From positions 1 through 5,323 of the forward strand of contig WRBX01000053.1 of assembly GCA_009784335.1 (NCBI GenBank): 5,323 nt of DNA. Reading direction: 5' to 3'. This document shows, piece by piece, positions 1 through 5,323 of this stretch (position 1 is the first letter of the stretch; every line of letters starts with the position of its first letter). The position numbers and the translations under genes are program-made. Below the pieces are notes generated by a model. The model did no database searches. It saw only the letters and a program-made list of their open reading frames with translations, and was not told the DNA's origin. Origin of the DNA: Oscillospiraceae bacterium (GTDB lineage: Bacteria; Bacillota_A; Clostridia; Monoglobales; WRBX01).

Positions 1-11
1 TTATTCGTTTT

Positions 12-15
12 GGAG
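12..15 (+). promoter_or_regulatory. Ribosome binding site deciding the ATPase start
   Basis: GGAG sits 6 nt before the ATG at 22. It overlaps the alternative TTG at 10, so it supports the ATG and argues against the TTG. Confidence 0.7.
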
Positions 16-21
16 AAATAT

Positions 22-738
22 ATGCAATGCACTTCTAACTATTGCTGCACTAAGATTAAAAACCTATCTGTCACAAAGCCCGGGATAGATATTTTGAGCA
101 GCATTAACCTACATATCCATTGCGGCGAGCTAACTGCGATAATCGGCCCCAATGGCGCAGGGAAATCCACTCTGCTAAAAGCACTGATTGGCGAAATCAA
201 GTATGCCGGCTCGCTTGATTTTATAAACGAGAGAGGGGAAAAGCATTCGCCCAAGATAGGCTATGTGCCTCAGAAAATTTCCAATACTTCGCTTGAAACT
301 CCGCTCACGGTGATGGAATTTATTGCAAGCAGCCTGGGCGATTTCCCGATTTGTGTGAACATTAAGGCGAAAAAAAGGCATTTGGCAATTAGAGCATTGG
401 AGCAAACATCATCTGCGCATCTTGCCAAAAGGCGTCTTGCCGACCTTTCCGGCGGCGAAATGCAGCGAGTTATGCTTAGCTTTGCCCTCTGCCCCGTGCC
501 CAACCTCCTGCTGCTCGACGAGCCAATCGCCGGCCTCGACCATAACGGCATTGCGAATTTCTGGGATTGTATCAACGATATCCGCTTGAATAACGATATA
601 GCAATTATCATAATTTCCCACGATTTCGAGCAGGTGAAAAAATATGCCAACAATGTGATTTTGTTGAACAAAACTATTTTGCTAAACGCAAAGCCTGATG
701 ATATGTTCAAATCCGCAGAATTTAAAAAGATTTTTTAG
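22..738 (+). CDS. Zn/Mn-type ABC transporter ATP-binding protein (ZnuC/MntB-like)
   Basis: This is the cytoplasmic ATPase that powers import of a divalent metal, most likely zinc or manganese, through the permease encoded at 928-1719. Numbering from the ATG at 22 (238 residues, normal for the family), the protein has Walker A GPNGAGKST at about 42-50, a Q-loop glutamine in YVPQ near 84, the ABC signature LSGGE at 142-146 followed by MQRV, Walker B LLLLDEP ending near 168, a D-loop GLD near 171-173 and an H-loop histidine in ISHD near 200. All nucleotide-binding motifs are therefore intact. The ATG at 22 is preferred over an in-frame TTG at 10 because GGAG at 12-15 lies 6 nt upstream of it. 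The reading frame has no stop between position 1 and the ATG, so a longer N terminus cannot be formally excluded. The ATPase class is certain; the metal specificity is inferred from the family and the neighbouring ABC-3 permease. Confidence 0.93.
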   Translation: MQCTSNYCCTKIKNLSVTKPGIDILSSINLHIHCGELTAIIGPNGAGKSTLLKALIGEIKYAGSLDFINERGEKHSPKIGYVPQKISNTSLETPLTVMEFIASSLGDFPICVNIKAKKRHLAIRALEQTSSAHLAKRRLADLSGGEMQRVMLSFALCPVPNLLLLDEPIAGLDHNGIANFWDCINDIRLNNDIAIIIISHDFEQVKKYANNVILLNKTILLNAKPDDMFKSAEFKKIF

Positions 739-740
739 CT

Positions 741-898
741 CTACGCTTTATACACGGATAACACGGACGCTTCGCGCACGGATTTACATCGCTACGCGAT
801 GTGCTACGCATACACGGATTTATTTTTACCGCATTCGCGTTAAAAATGTTTAAAACCAAAGTCCGTGGGCATCCGTCAAAATCCGTGTCATCCGTGTC
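741..898. repeat. Structured intergenic element of opposed CACGGA / TCCGTG repeats
   Basis: The gap between the ATPase and the permease is filled by a palindrome-rich element. The left half has four CACGGA copies (753-758, 762-767, 777-782, 813-818). The right half has four TCCGT copies, three of them TCCGTG (starting at 862, 872, 882, 891). The outermost arms, 752-767 and 882-897, are complementary at 15 of 16 positions. Two smaller hairpins lie inside: a perfect 7-bp stem with a 3-nt loop at 786-802, and a 10-bp stem with one mismatch and loop ATTC at 823-846. A CTACGC...TACACGGAT module occurs twice (741-759 and 804-819). No protein is supported here, although an artefactual GTG-started frame runs through its right part into the permease. 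The element resembles dispersed intergenic repeats seen in many bacterial genomes; mobility is inference. Within a transcript it could fold into a stem affecting stability or relative expression of the two transporter genes. Confidence 0.8.
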
Positions 899-914
899 CC
901 AAGCGGGAGCGCCA

Positions 915-920
915 AAAGGA
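915..920 (+). promoter_or_regulatory. Ribosome binding site deciding the permease start
   Basis: AAAGGA lies 7 nt upstream of the ATG at 928. This favours that start over an in-frame GTG at 865, which falls inside the intergenic repeat element. Confidence 0.65.
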
Positions 921-927
921 AACAAAT

Positions 928-1719
928 ATGCTACTCTACCAATTCGCCCAAAATGCCCTCATCGGAATAATCCTAATAGCTCCCCTTCTAGGGCTTTTAT
1001 CCACCTTCGTCGTGTCCAACAAAATGGCATATTTCGCCGATGGGCTCAGCCACTCGGCATTCACAGGCATCGCCATCGGGGTTATCCTTAACCTGCCATA
1101 CCAAATGCCTGCCTTGGTGATTTTCGCGGTTATCTTCGCGCTTTTGATGGTATATATCAAGCAAAAAAATAACGCTTCGATGGACACAGTCATCGGCGTG
1201 CTATCAGCAACCAGCCTCGCCATCGGCATAATGATAATGTCGAGAGGTAATAATTTTGCGAAATATTCCAATTATCTGATCGGCGATTTATTGGCAATAA
1301 CAAAGCCCGAGATAATCGCGCTTGGCATTATTTTGGTCGCAACAATCTTAATCTACGGCATCCTGTTTAATTCGCTAACCCTCAGCGGCCTGGGCAAGAA
1401 TTGGACTCTTAATAAGAAAATCAAATCAAATGTCGCAGAAATCTATTTCACAATTGCCCTTGCAGTTATTGTCGCGGTTTCCATTCGCTGGGTGGGCATT
1501 TTGCTAATCAATTCGCTATTAATCCTCCCCGCCGCCACCGGCCGCCTAATCGCCAAAAGCGCCAAGCAATATGTTTGGCTGTCGGTTGCTCTATCACTTG
1601 CCGCCGGCATTATCGGCCTTATCGCATCTTTCCGGTGGAATACCTCAAGCGGTGCCACAATCGTCCTTATTCTGGCGATTATCTACTTCATGCTCAGCAT
1701 TTTCCGCAAAAGGCATTAG
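928..1719 (+). CDS. Zn/Mn-type ABC transporter permease (ZnuB/MntC-like, ABC-3 family)
   Basis: This is the integral membrane channel subunit that pairs with the ATPase encoded just upstream. From the ATG at 928 it is 263 residues, typical for ABC-3 permeases. The sequence is a series of long hydrophobic helices, roughly at 10-30, 45-77, 87-105, 127-150, 171-203 and 214-258. Family-like segments include the early ADGLSHSAFTG stretch (about 37-47), the VGILLINSLLILPAATGRL stretch (about 189-207) and a late SSGATIVL motif (about 240-247). The protein ends in a short basic tail, FRKRH. Upstream-frame residues from a GTG at 865 are rejected because they are polar, repeat-derived and precede the ribosome binding site. 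The final 75 bp overlap the 3' end of the antisense lipase-like gene, so the two transcripts must overlap. Zinc versus manganese cannot be settled from the sequence, and the binding protein is outside the window. Confidence 0.9.
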   Translation: MLLYQFAQNALIGIILIAPLLGLLSTFVVSNKMAYFADGLSHSAFTGIAIGVILNLPYQMPALVIFAVIFALLMVYIKQKNNASMDTVIGVLSATSLAIGIMIMSRGNNFAKYSNYLIGDLLAITKPEIIALGIILVATILIYGILFNSLTLSGLGKNWTLNKKIKSNVAEIYFTIALAVIVAVSIRWVGILLINSLLILPAATGRLIAKSAKQYVWLSVALSLAAGIIGLIASFRWNTSSGATIVLILAIIYFMLSIFRKRH

Positions 1720-2382
1720 CGATTTTTTGTAATTTTCCAGCGCATGATCACTGCCAGCATAAACTCCAAATAATCGCATAAAACCGATATGTAACTCTGC
1801 TCCCGCATGGCGAAACCCAAAAAGCCAAGGCGGGATTTTTGTTACCAAATCATTGCCGTTCTCAAAGCGAATTGTGCGCTGCACACGCCTATTATAGCTC
1901 TCTCGAAAATTGCTGTTGCCAATCCTTGGGCAACCAAAAACGGCCGCCTCAATCTCTCTATGAGGATAATTATATTGTATATCCAGCGCACACAACATAG
2001 CAAGGGCGGCGCCATACGAGTGGCCGACAACTAAAATTTTGTCGGAACTGCCATGCAAAAATTTCAAGATAAAATCGCGCACTCGCGGGTGCTGATATGC
2101 TCTGCAAAACCCACTATGTACCCTGATTTTGGAGCTTCTGCTCATGCTGTCGTAGGGGATGTGTTTCTTCCAAAATCTAAGGTCGGTGAGCAAATCCTGC
2201 AGGCTATCGGTGCCGCGGAAAGAAATAACCGTCTGCCGTTCAAACGGATTGCGACCAATCAAAAACTGCACTCCATTGGGCGAACTTTCGAAATGCAGCC
2301 AAGGCAGGCGCCCTGATTGAGGGCAATCAGAATAAGCCAATGCCGCATAATCTAACATCTTCATAAAAGGTACATAATTCAT
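1645..2382 (-). CDS. Class 3 lipase-like alpha/beta hydrolase
   Basis: The 245-residue product matches the class 3 lipase pattern. It has the SFRGTDS stretch near 54-60 (oxyanion-hole region), VHSGF at 88-92, the nucleophile elbow GHSYGAALA at 120-128 with Ser122, CPRIGN near 151-156, the acid motif NDLVTKIPP with Asp178, and the histidine motif SDHALENY with His213. The catalytic triad thus appears complete, supporting an active esterase or lipase; the substrate is unknown. No signal peptide or membrane segment is visible, so the enzyme is predicted to be cytoplasmic. The elbow reads GHSYG rather than the more usual GHSLG. A polar tail of about 20 residues after the histidine motif is encoded in DNA that overlaps the convergent permease gene. 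The first ATG (2380-2382) is used because an in-frame TAA lies 12 nt further upstream; there is no clear Shine-Dalgarno, and Met7 or Met9 are possible alternatives. Confidence 0.82.
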   Translation of the reverse strand: MNYVPFMKMLDYAALAYSDCPQSGRLPWLHFESSPNGVQFLIGRNPFERQTVISFRGTDSLQDLLTDLRFWKKHIPYDSMSRSSKIRVHSGFCRAYQHPRVRDFILKFLHGSSDKILVVGHSYGAALAMLCALDIQYNYPHREIEAAVFGCPRIGNSNFRESYNRRVQRTIRFENGNDLVTKIPPWLFGFRHAGAELHIGFMRLFGVYAGSDHALENYKKSLMPFAENAEHEVDNRQNKDDCGTA

Positions 2383-2395
2383 ACTATCATAGTAT
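2381..2395. promoter_or_regulatory. Perfect palindrome at the divergent lipase / carboxypeptidase start
   Basis: ATACTAT-C-ATAGTAT is a perfect 7+1+7 dyad that touches the lipase start codon and occupies part of the 39-bp divergent gap. A second inverted pair, TTTCATA at 2405-2411 and TATGAAA at 2421-2427, surrounds the carboxypeptidase start. On the minus strand, TTAACA (2418-2413), an 18-bp spacer and TACTAT (2394-2389) would place a transcription start at the lipase ATG. On the plus strand, CATAAT at 2409-2414 is a candidate -10 box about 7 nt before the ATG at 2422, but no good -35 is seen. The dyad could be an operator or simply reflect two facing promoters in AT-rich DNA. Confidence 0.4.
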
Positions 2396-2421
2396 TAAGC
2401 CGAGTTTCATAATGTTAAAGT

Positions 2422-3522
2422 ATGAAAAAAACCGTAATGGTTCTATGCCTGCTAATTTTGATAAATATCCCGATAACACTTGCAAACTCAGCTCAAAGCG
2501 GGGTTTTGATTGATAGTTCAAGCGGCAGAATTTTGCAGGAAAATAACGCCAGCGAAAAGCTTGGGCCGGCCAGTTGCACCAAGATTATGACGGCAATTGT
2601 AGCCCTTGAGAATTCGAAACTCACTGATATTGTAACGACTTCAATGAAAGCTGCCTACACTGAGGGAACTTCGATTTACCTTAAAATCGGTGAGAAACGC
2701 ACCATGGAGGAGCTTCTCTACGCTCTGATGCTAGAATCCGGAAATGATGCTGCCACTGCAATTGCAGAGCATATAAGCAGCACTACCGAAAAATTTGCTG
2801 AATTAATGACTAAAACGGCAATTGAAAAGATAGGTGTAAAGGATACTCGCTTTACTAACCCTCACGGCCTATCAAATGAGCAACACTACACAACCGCCCA
2901 TGATTTAGCGCTAATCACAAGATATGCACTCCGCATTCCAACCTTTGCGGAAATTGTGAGCACAAAGATTAAATCAATCCCCATGGAGGGCGAAAGTTGG
3001 AACCGCAGGCTCACCAACAGCAATAAAATGCTGAATATCTATGAAGGCGCAGATGGCGTTAAAACCGGATTTACCAAGGCCACCGGGCGCACTCTGGTAT
3101 CCAGTGCCACGCGCGATGGAATGCAACTAATCGCCGTCACCCTAAATGACCCGGATGATTGGGATGACCATGCCCAAATGCTCGATTATGGTTTCGAAAA
3201 TTACAAAAGTGTTTGCTTGCTCGTCAAGGACACAAATCTATCGCAGCTCGTAGGGGACGCCGTCCCGGGCGTCCCGCACAACAGCAAAGTCGTTTTGAGC
3301 GAAGATTTACTTGTAGCTCTCAAAGAGGGAGAAGAGGCAATTTTTGAATATGAGATTTTTGAAAAACTTCCAAGAAAACTCAAAAACGGCGACCAAATCG
3401 GTGCCGCCTATGCAAAGCTTAACAGCGAAACTATCGCCACAATCCCGCTTATAGTCAAAATCGAATACACAAAAGCCGACCAATTTTGGGATACATATTT
3501 CAAATTGTGGAAAGGCATCTAA
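2422..3522 (+). CDS. D-alanyl-D-alanine carboxypeptidase, DacF-type (penicillin-binding protein, peptidase S11)
   Basis: This exported serine peptidase removes the terminal D-Ala from peptidoglycan stem peptides, limiting cross-linking. The 366-residue protein begins MKK followed by a hydrophobic core and an apparent signal peptidase site near ANSA (about 21-24). All three S11 active-site motifs are present: SCTK with Ser51 and Lys54, SGN at 106-108, and KTG at 214-216. Other family landmarks include YLKIGE near 86-91, NPHGL near 146-150 and AHDLALITRY near 159-168. Residues from about 265 to 345 form a beta-rich C-terminal region like that of PBP5 relatives. The last 16 residues are aromatic and charged (WDTYFKLWKGI) and could be a short membrane-peripheral anchor. 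Within the C-terminal region, residues 278-286 (GDAVPGVPH) are encoded by a DNA palindrome and may be a late insertion. No canonical ribosome binding site precedes the ATG. The gene diverges from the lipase gene and converges on the SLH protease gene. Confidence 0.93.
   Translation: MKKTVMVLCLLILINIPITLANSAQSGVLIDSSSGRILQENNASEKLGPASCTKIMTAIVALENSKLTDIVTTSMKAAYTEGTSIYLKIGEKRTMEELLYALMLESGNDAATAIAEHISSTTEKFAELMTKTAIEKIGVKDTRFTNPHGLSNEQHYTTAHDLALITRYALRIPTFAEIVSTKIKSIPMEGESWNRRLTNSNKMLNIYEGADGVKTGFTKATGRTLVSSATRDGMQLIAVTLNDPDDWDDHAQMLDYGFENYKSVCLLVKDTNLSQLVGDAVPGVPHNSKVVLSEDLLVALKEGEEAIFEYEIFEKLPRKLKNGDQIGAAYAKLNSETIATIPLIVKIEYTKADQFWDTYFKLWKGI
3251..3277. repeat. Short GC-rich palindrome read in frame inside the carboxypeptidase gene
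   Basis: GGGACGCC (3254-3261) and GGCGTCCC (3268-3275) form a perfect 8-bp stem around the 6-nt loop GTCCCG. The unit is flanked by TAG on the left and GC on the right. It is more GC-rich than the surrounding AT-leaning coding sequence. It encodes residues 278-285 (GDAVPGVP) without disturbing the frame, in the C-terminal domain well after the catalytic KTG motif. From memory, TAGGGG...CCCGC palindromes occur as dispersed repeats in Clostridia, but this could not be verified here. Confidence 0.55.
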
Positions 3523-3525
3523 CCC

Positions 3526-5178
3526 CTATAATTTCCCTAAAAAATTGGAAATAATAGTAGCCGCTTCAGCGCGCGTTGCTTGCAATTGTGGAGCAAAAGA
3601 GCCGTCCGGCAAGCCGTTAATAACTCCCAGGCTCTTAATCGAACTAACTGCACCGGCCGCCCAAGGCGATACCGCATCACTATCGCTAAATCCGCCGCCC
3701 CCTGCCGTCATCTTTATGCCGCTCATGTTAGCAAAGTTATAAATAATTATTGCCATCTGCTCTCTTGTAATCTTGGTATCCGGCTCAAAAACATCTTCAT
3801 AAATTCCCTTAACAATGCCCCGGGTCACGCCCCATGCAATATAATCATGATGCCAATGCGCTTTTGTAACATCATTGAATTTCAGCGCCGCCGAATATGT
3901 AGGCGCCCCACTGCCGTTTCTATTATATAAACCATAAATCATCTTAACAAATTCCGCCCGCGTAACACCAAATTCAGGCTCGAATGCACCATAATCAAAA
4001 CCGTTGACAATCTTTTTGCTTGCCAAGCTGTTAATTGCCGCCGCCGCCCAATGCCCGTTAACATCATAGAAATCAGGTGCTGTCATCAAATATGGTGCCT
4101 CTGTGGGCTTTGGTGAAGGAGAAATCTGCACGGCAGTTGGCAGTGCAGTAATCACAGGAACAGCAGTAGGCGCCGCAACCGGCGATTTTTGCACACTTAT
4201 CGCCTTGCAATTCAAAATGTTCATCTGCGGCCGACTCATGGCAACAATCCCGCCGGAAATCTTAATATAGGCATCTTGCTTAACAGTGTTTGCTAATAAA
4301 TCTTTGTATAAATCCATGCTGCCCGCGCCTTTCAAAAGCGCCGCCACACCACTCACATGCGCCGCCGCCATAGATGTCCCCTCGGCAACAACCAGCGAAT
4401 CACCATTGGCTCCAACTTGGCTTCTGGCAGATTTCAGATTTTTTGGATATGTAGTCAAAATGTCAACACCCGGCGCATATACTATTCTATCGTTCTTGCT
4501 TGCATCATAATTTGAGAAAGTCGCTTCATAAAAAACCTCGCGCCCATCCTTGATGCCCATTCCAACCGCACCCACCGCAATAACTCCGTCAAGCGCTGCC
4601 GGTTGCGATAAACTGCTGCCGCTGCCGTCATTCCCCGCCGCAGCAACCAGCAGGCAACCACGGCCTCGGGCATACGAAATAGCACTTTTTAGCTCATCGG
4701 TTGCATCATTGCGCATAGTCAAGCTGATATTGATAACACTCGCTCCGTTATCAGCCGCAAACCTAATCGCCTTGGCCAAATTGGCAATCGAGCTTCCGGC
4801 GGAAGAAACCACTTTAAGCGGCATAATCTTCGCTCCGCTTGCAATGCCAACCACGCTGCCCCCGGCGGCAATAATTCCGGCAACCTGCGTGCCATGGCCG
4901 ATATTATCAGTAACATCGCTCTGACCGCCCTCACTTGTGAAATTATGCGGCGAAACAACAATGCCGGCGAAAGCGGGGTGAGATATGTCTAAACCTGTAT
5001 CAATTATGGCAACAATAACATTACTTACATTAGAAGAATCTCGCAACGCTCCCGCATTAACCGCTTCAAGAGCCCATTGATTCGAGCTTGCAGCAAGTGC
5101 GGTGAAACAATAAAAAACCATAACAACGCTTAATATCGCTGCCATAGCTCCCTTTTGCCATCTAGAGAATGCTTGCAT
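3526..5178 (-). CDS. Exported subtilisin-like serine protease (S8) with three C-terminal SLH domains
   Basis: The predicted product is a secreted protease tethered to the cell wall. From the ATG at 5178 it is 550 residues. Domain order: signal peptide (about 1-29, ending TALA), S8 catalytic domain (about 33-322), Pro/Ala/Thr-rich linker (about 331-363) and three SLH domains (about 370-547). The catalytic triad is Asp60 in IIDTGLD, His95 in GHGTQVAG and Ser269 in GTSMAAAHVSG, with oxyanion Asn183 in AAAGND. Only a few residues separate the predicted signal cleavage site from the QWALEAVNA segment that opens the catalytic domain, so there is no room for a usual inhibitor-type propeptide. Start choice: AGGAG at 5188-5192 lies 9 nt before this ATG but directly abuts an in-frame TTG at 5187, so the ATG is preferred. 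SLH domains bind secondary wall polymers in other bacteria. The physiological target is unknown; S-layer or envelope protein processing and extracellular proteolysis are both possible. It converges on the carboxypeptidase gene with 3 bp between stops. Confidence 0.92.
   Translation of the reverse strand: MQAFSRWQKGAMAAILSVVMVFYCFTALAASSNQWALEAVNAGALRDSSNVSNVIVAIIDTGLDISHPAFAGIVVSPHNFTSEGGQSDVTDNIGHGTQVAGIIAAGGSVVGIASGAKIMPLKVVSSAGSSIANLAKAIRFAADNGASVINISLTMRNDATDELKSAISYARGRGCLLVAAAGNDGSGSSLSQPAALDGVIAVGAVGMGIKDGREVFYEATFSNYDASKNDRIVYAPGVDILTTYPKNLKSARSQVGANGDSLVVAEGTSMAAAHVSGVAALLKGAGSMDLYKDLLANTVKQDAYIKISGGIVAMSRPQMNILNCKAISVQKSPVAAPTAVPVITALPTAVQISPSPKPTEAPYLMTAPDFYDVNGHWAAAAINSLASKKIVNGFDYGAFEPEFGVTRAEFVKMIYGLYNRNGSGAPTYSAALKFNDVTKAHWHHDYIAWGVTRGIVKGIYEDVFEPDTKITREQMAIIIYNFANMSGIKMTAGGGGFSDSDAVSPWAAGAVSSIKSLGVINGLPDGSFAPQLQATRAEAATIISNFLGKL
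3538..4071 (-). other. Three tandem SLH domains of the protease
   Basis: Three successive domains of about 50 residues are encoded at 4071-3922, 3879-3727 and 3690-3538. Each has an opening FYDV, FNDV or FSDS stretch followed by a tryptophan, a middle G-[IV]-[VI]-[NK]-G turn, a F-[EA]-P segment and then a TRAE-type motif. The motifs read VTRAE, ITREQ and ATRAE in domains 1, 2 and 3. In characterised SLH proteins the TRAE motif contributes to wall-polymer binding, so domain 2, which has TREQ, is a variant. Three SLH domains is the common number for a functional wall anchor. Confidence 0.9.
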
Positions 5179-5187
5179 CCTTAACAA

Positions 5188-5192
5188 CTCCT
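5188..5192 (-). promoter_or_regulatory. Ribosome binding site for the SLH protease
   Basis: On the minus strand this reads AGGAG, 9 nt before the ATG at 5178 and with zero spacing to the TTG at 5187. It therefore supports the ATG start. Confidence 0.7.
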
Positions 5193-5226
5193 AACAATAG
5201 GCAACACTCCCCCACTCTATGATTAA

Positions 5227-5255
5227 ACATTATCACGCGAGGAAGAAAAAGTCAA
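5227..5255 (-). promoter_or_regulatory. Candidate sigma-70/SigA-type promoter for the SLH protease
   Basis: On the minus strand, TTGACT (5255-5250) is a good -35 element. The -10 is either GATAAT (5234-5229, 15-bp spacer) or the overlapping TAATGT (5232-5227, 17-bp spacer). Transcription would begin near 5220, giving a leader of about 40 nt before the ATG at 5178. The match is by eye only. Confidence 0.55.
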
Positions 5256-5273
5256 TAGGAAATTAGCCGTTTT

Positions 5274-5323
5274 TGTTAAGTTTTTGTAAAGAAAATGTAA
5301 AGATTTTGTTAAGTTTTTGTAAA
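5274..5323 (-). promoter_or_regulatory. Five-copy TTNACA array with 11-bp period (PhoP-box-like)
   Basis: Read on the minus strand from the window edge, the boxes are TTTACA (5323-5318), TTAACA (5312-5307), TTTACA (5301-5296), TTTACA (5290-5285) and TTAACA (5279-5274). Each is separated by exactly 5 nt, giving a constant 11-bp period of about one helical turn. A 20-bp unit (5271-5290) recurs identically at 5304-5323. The Bacillus subtilis response regulator PhoP binds direct repeats of TT(A/T/C)A(C/T)A with about 5-bp spacing, and all five boxes fit that pattern. The box orientation matches the protease gene. The nearest box is 18 bp upstream of its candidate -35, further away than in many PhoP-activated promoters, so a divergent gene beyond 5323 could also be a target. 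The array may continue past the edge. Confidence 0.65.

Noticed and set aside
10..21. TTG start four codons upstream of the ATPase ATG
   Set aside because: The GGAG at 12-15 overlaps this TTG and is correctly spaced for the ATG at 22.
865..927. GTG-initiated N-terminal extension of the permease
   Set aside because: These codons lie in the TCCGTG repeats, encode a polar Pro/Cys/Arg-rich stretch unlike an ABC-3 N terminus, and precede the AAAGGA ribosome binding site.
801..1091. Open frame of 96 codons through the intergenic repeat into the permease
   Set aside because: Repeat-derived sequence out of frame with the permease, low-complexity Arg/His/Pro-rich product and no ribosome binding site.
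2151..2160. CGTAGGGGAT resembling the left edge of the palindrome at 3251
   Set aside because: No matching inverted arm follows, and it encodes the ordinary lipase segment IPYDS; chance similarity of about 9 bp.
2053..2316. Plus-strand frame of 87 codons antisense to the lipase gene
   Set aside because: No family signature or ribosome binding site, while the minus strand has complete lipase motifs across the same DNA.
2413..2418. Single TTAACA (minus strand) in the divergent gap as a PhoP-like box
   Set aside because: No second box occurs 11 bp to either side; it fits better as a candidate -35 element.
4090..4188. TAVP/TALP/TAVQ runs as a tandem DNA repeat
   Set aside because: The repetition is at the level of a Pro/Ala/Thr-rich linker and is not exact enough in the DNA to call a separate repeat element.
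4550..4924. 124-codon plus-strand frame antisense to the protease
   Set aside because: It is the shadow of an Ala/Gly-rich protease coding region, with an Ala/Pro/Leu-rich product and no recognisable motifs. The protease frame carries the full catalytic triad.
5179..5187. TTG start three codons upstream of the protease ATG
   Set aside because: AGGAG directly abuts this TTG, leaving no spacing for initiation.

Overview
This window looks like chromosomal DNA from an uncultured Bacillota member, probably of the Clostridia. The inference rests on three things: GGAG/AGGAG-type ribosome binding sites, a secreted protease carrying three S-layer homology (SLH) domains, and an array of TTNACA boxes at 11-bp period resembling Gram-positive PhoP sites. 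No lineage marker gene is present, so this placement is tentative.

Layout from left to right. (1) Positions 22-1719 (+) hold two components of a zinc/manganese-type ABC importer, an ATPase (22-738) and a membrane permease (928-1719). The solute-binding protein is not in the window and may lie to the left. The two genes are separated by about 190 bp filled by a structured element built from opposed CACGGA and TCCGT(G) repeats. (2) Positions 1645-2382 (-) encode a class 3 lipase-like alpha/beta hydrolase with an apparent complete Ser-Asp-His triad. Its 3' end overlaps the permease 3' end by 75 bp. (3) A 39-bp divergent gap (2383-2421) contains a perfect 15-bp palindrome and no clear ribosome binding site for either flanking gene. 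(4) Positions 2422-3522 (+) encode an exported DacF-type D-Ala-D-Ala carboxypeptidase. Its C-terminal region contains a short perfect DNA palindrome read in frame. (5) Positions 3526-5178 (-) encode an exported subtilisin-like protease with a Pro-rich linker and three SLH domains, converging on the carboxypeptidase gene with only 3 bp between stop codons. (6) Positions 5179-5323 hold the protease leader, a sigma-70-type promoter and five exactly 11-bp-spaced TTNACA boxes (on the minus strand) running to the window edge.

No single pathway unites the genes. The carboxypeptidase and the SLH protease both act at the cell envelope: one trims peptidoglycan stem peptides, the other is predicted to sit on the wall surface. 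The metal importer and the lipase-like hydrolase are independent units. The strongest non-coding signal is the box array, which suggests that the SLH protease, or a gene beyond the right edge, responds to phosphate limitation. I see no tRNA, rRNA, CRISPR array, transposase or convincing intrinsic terminator.
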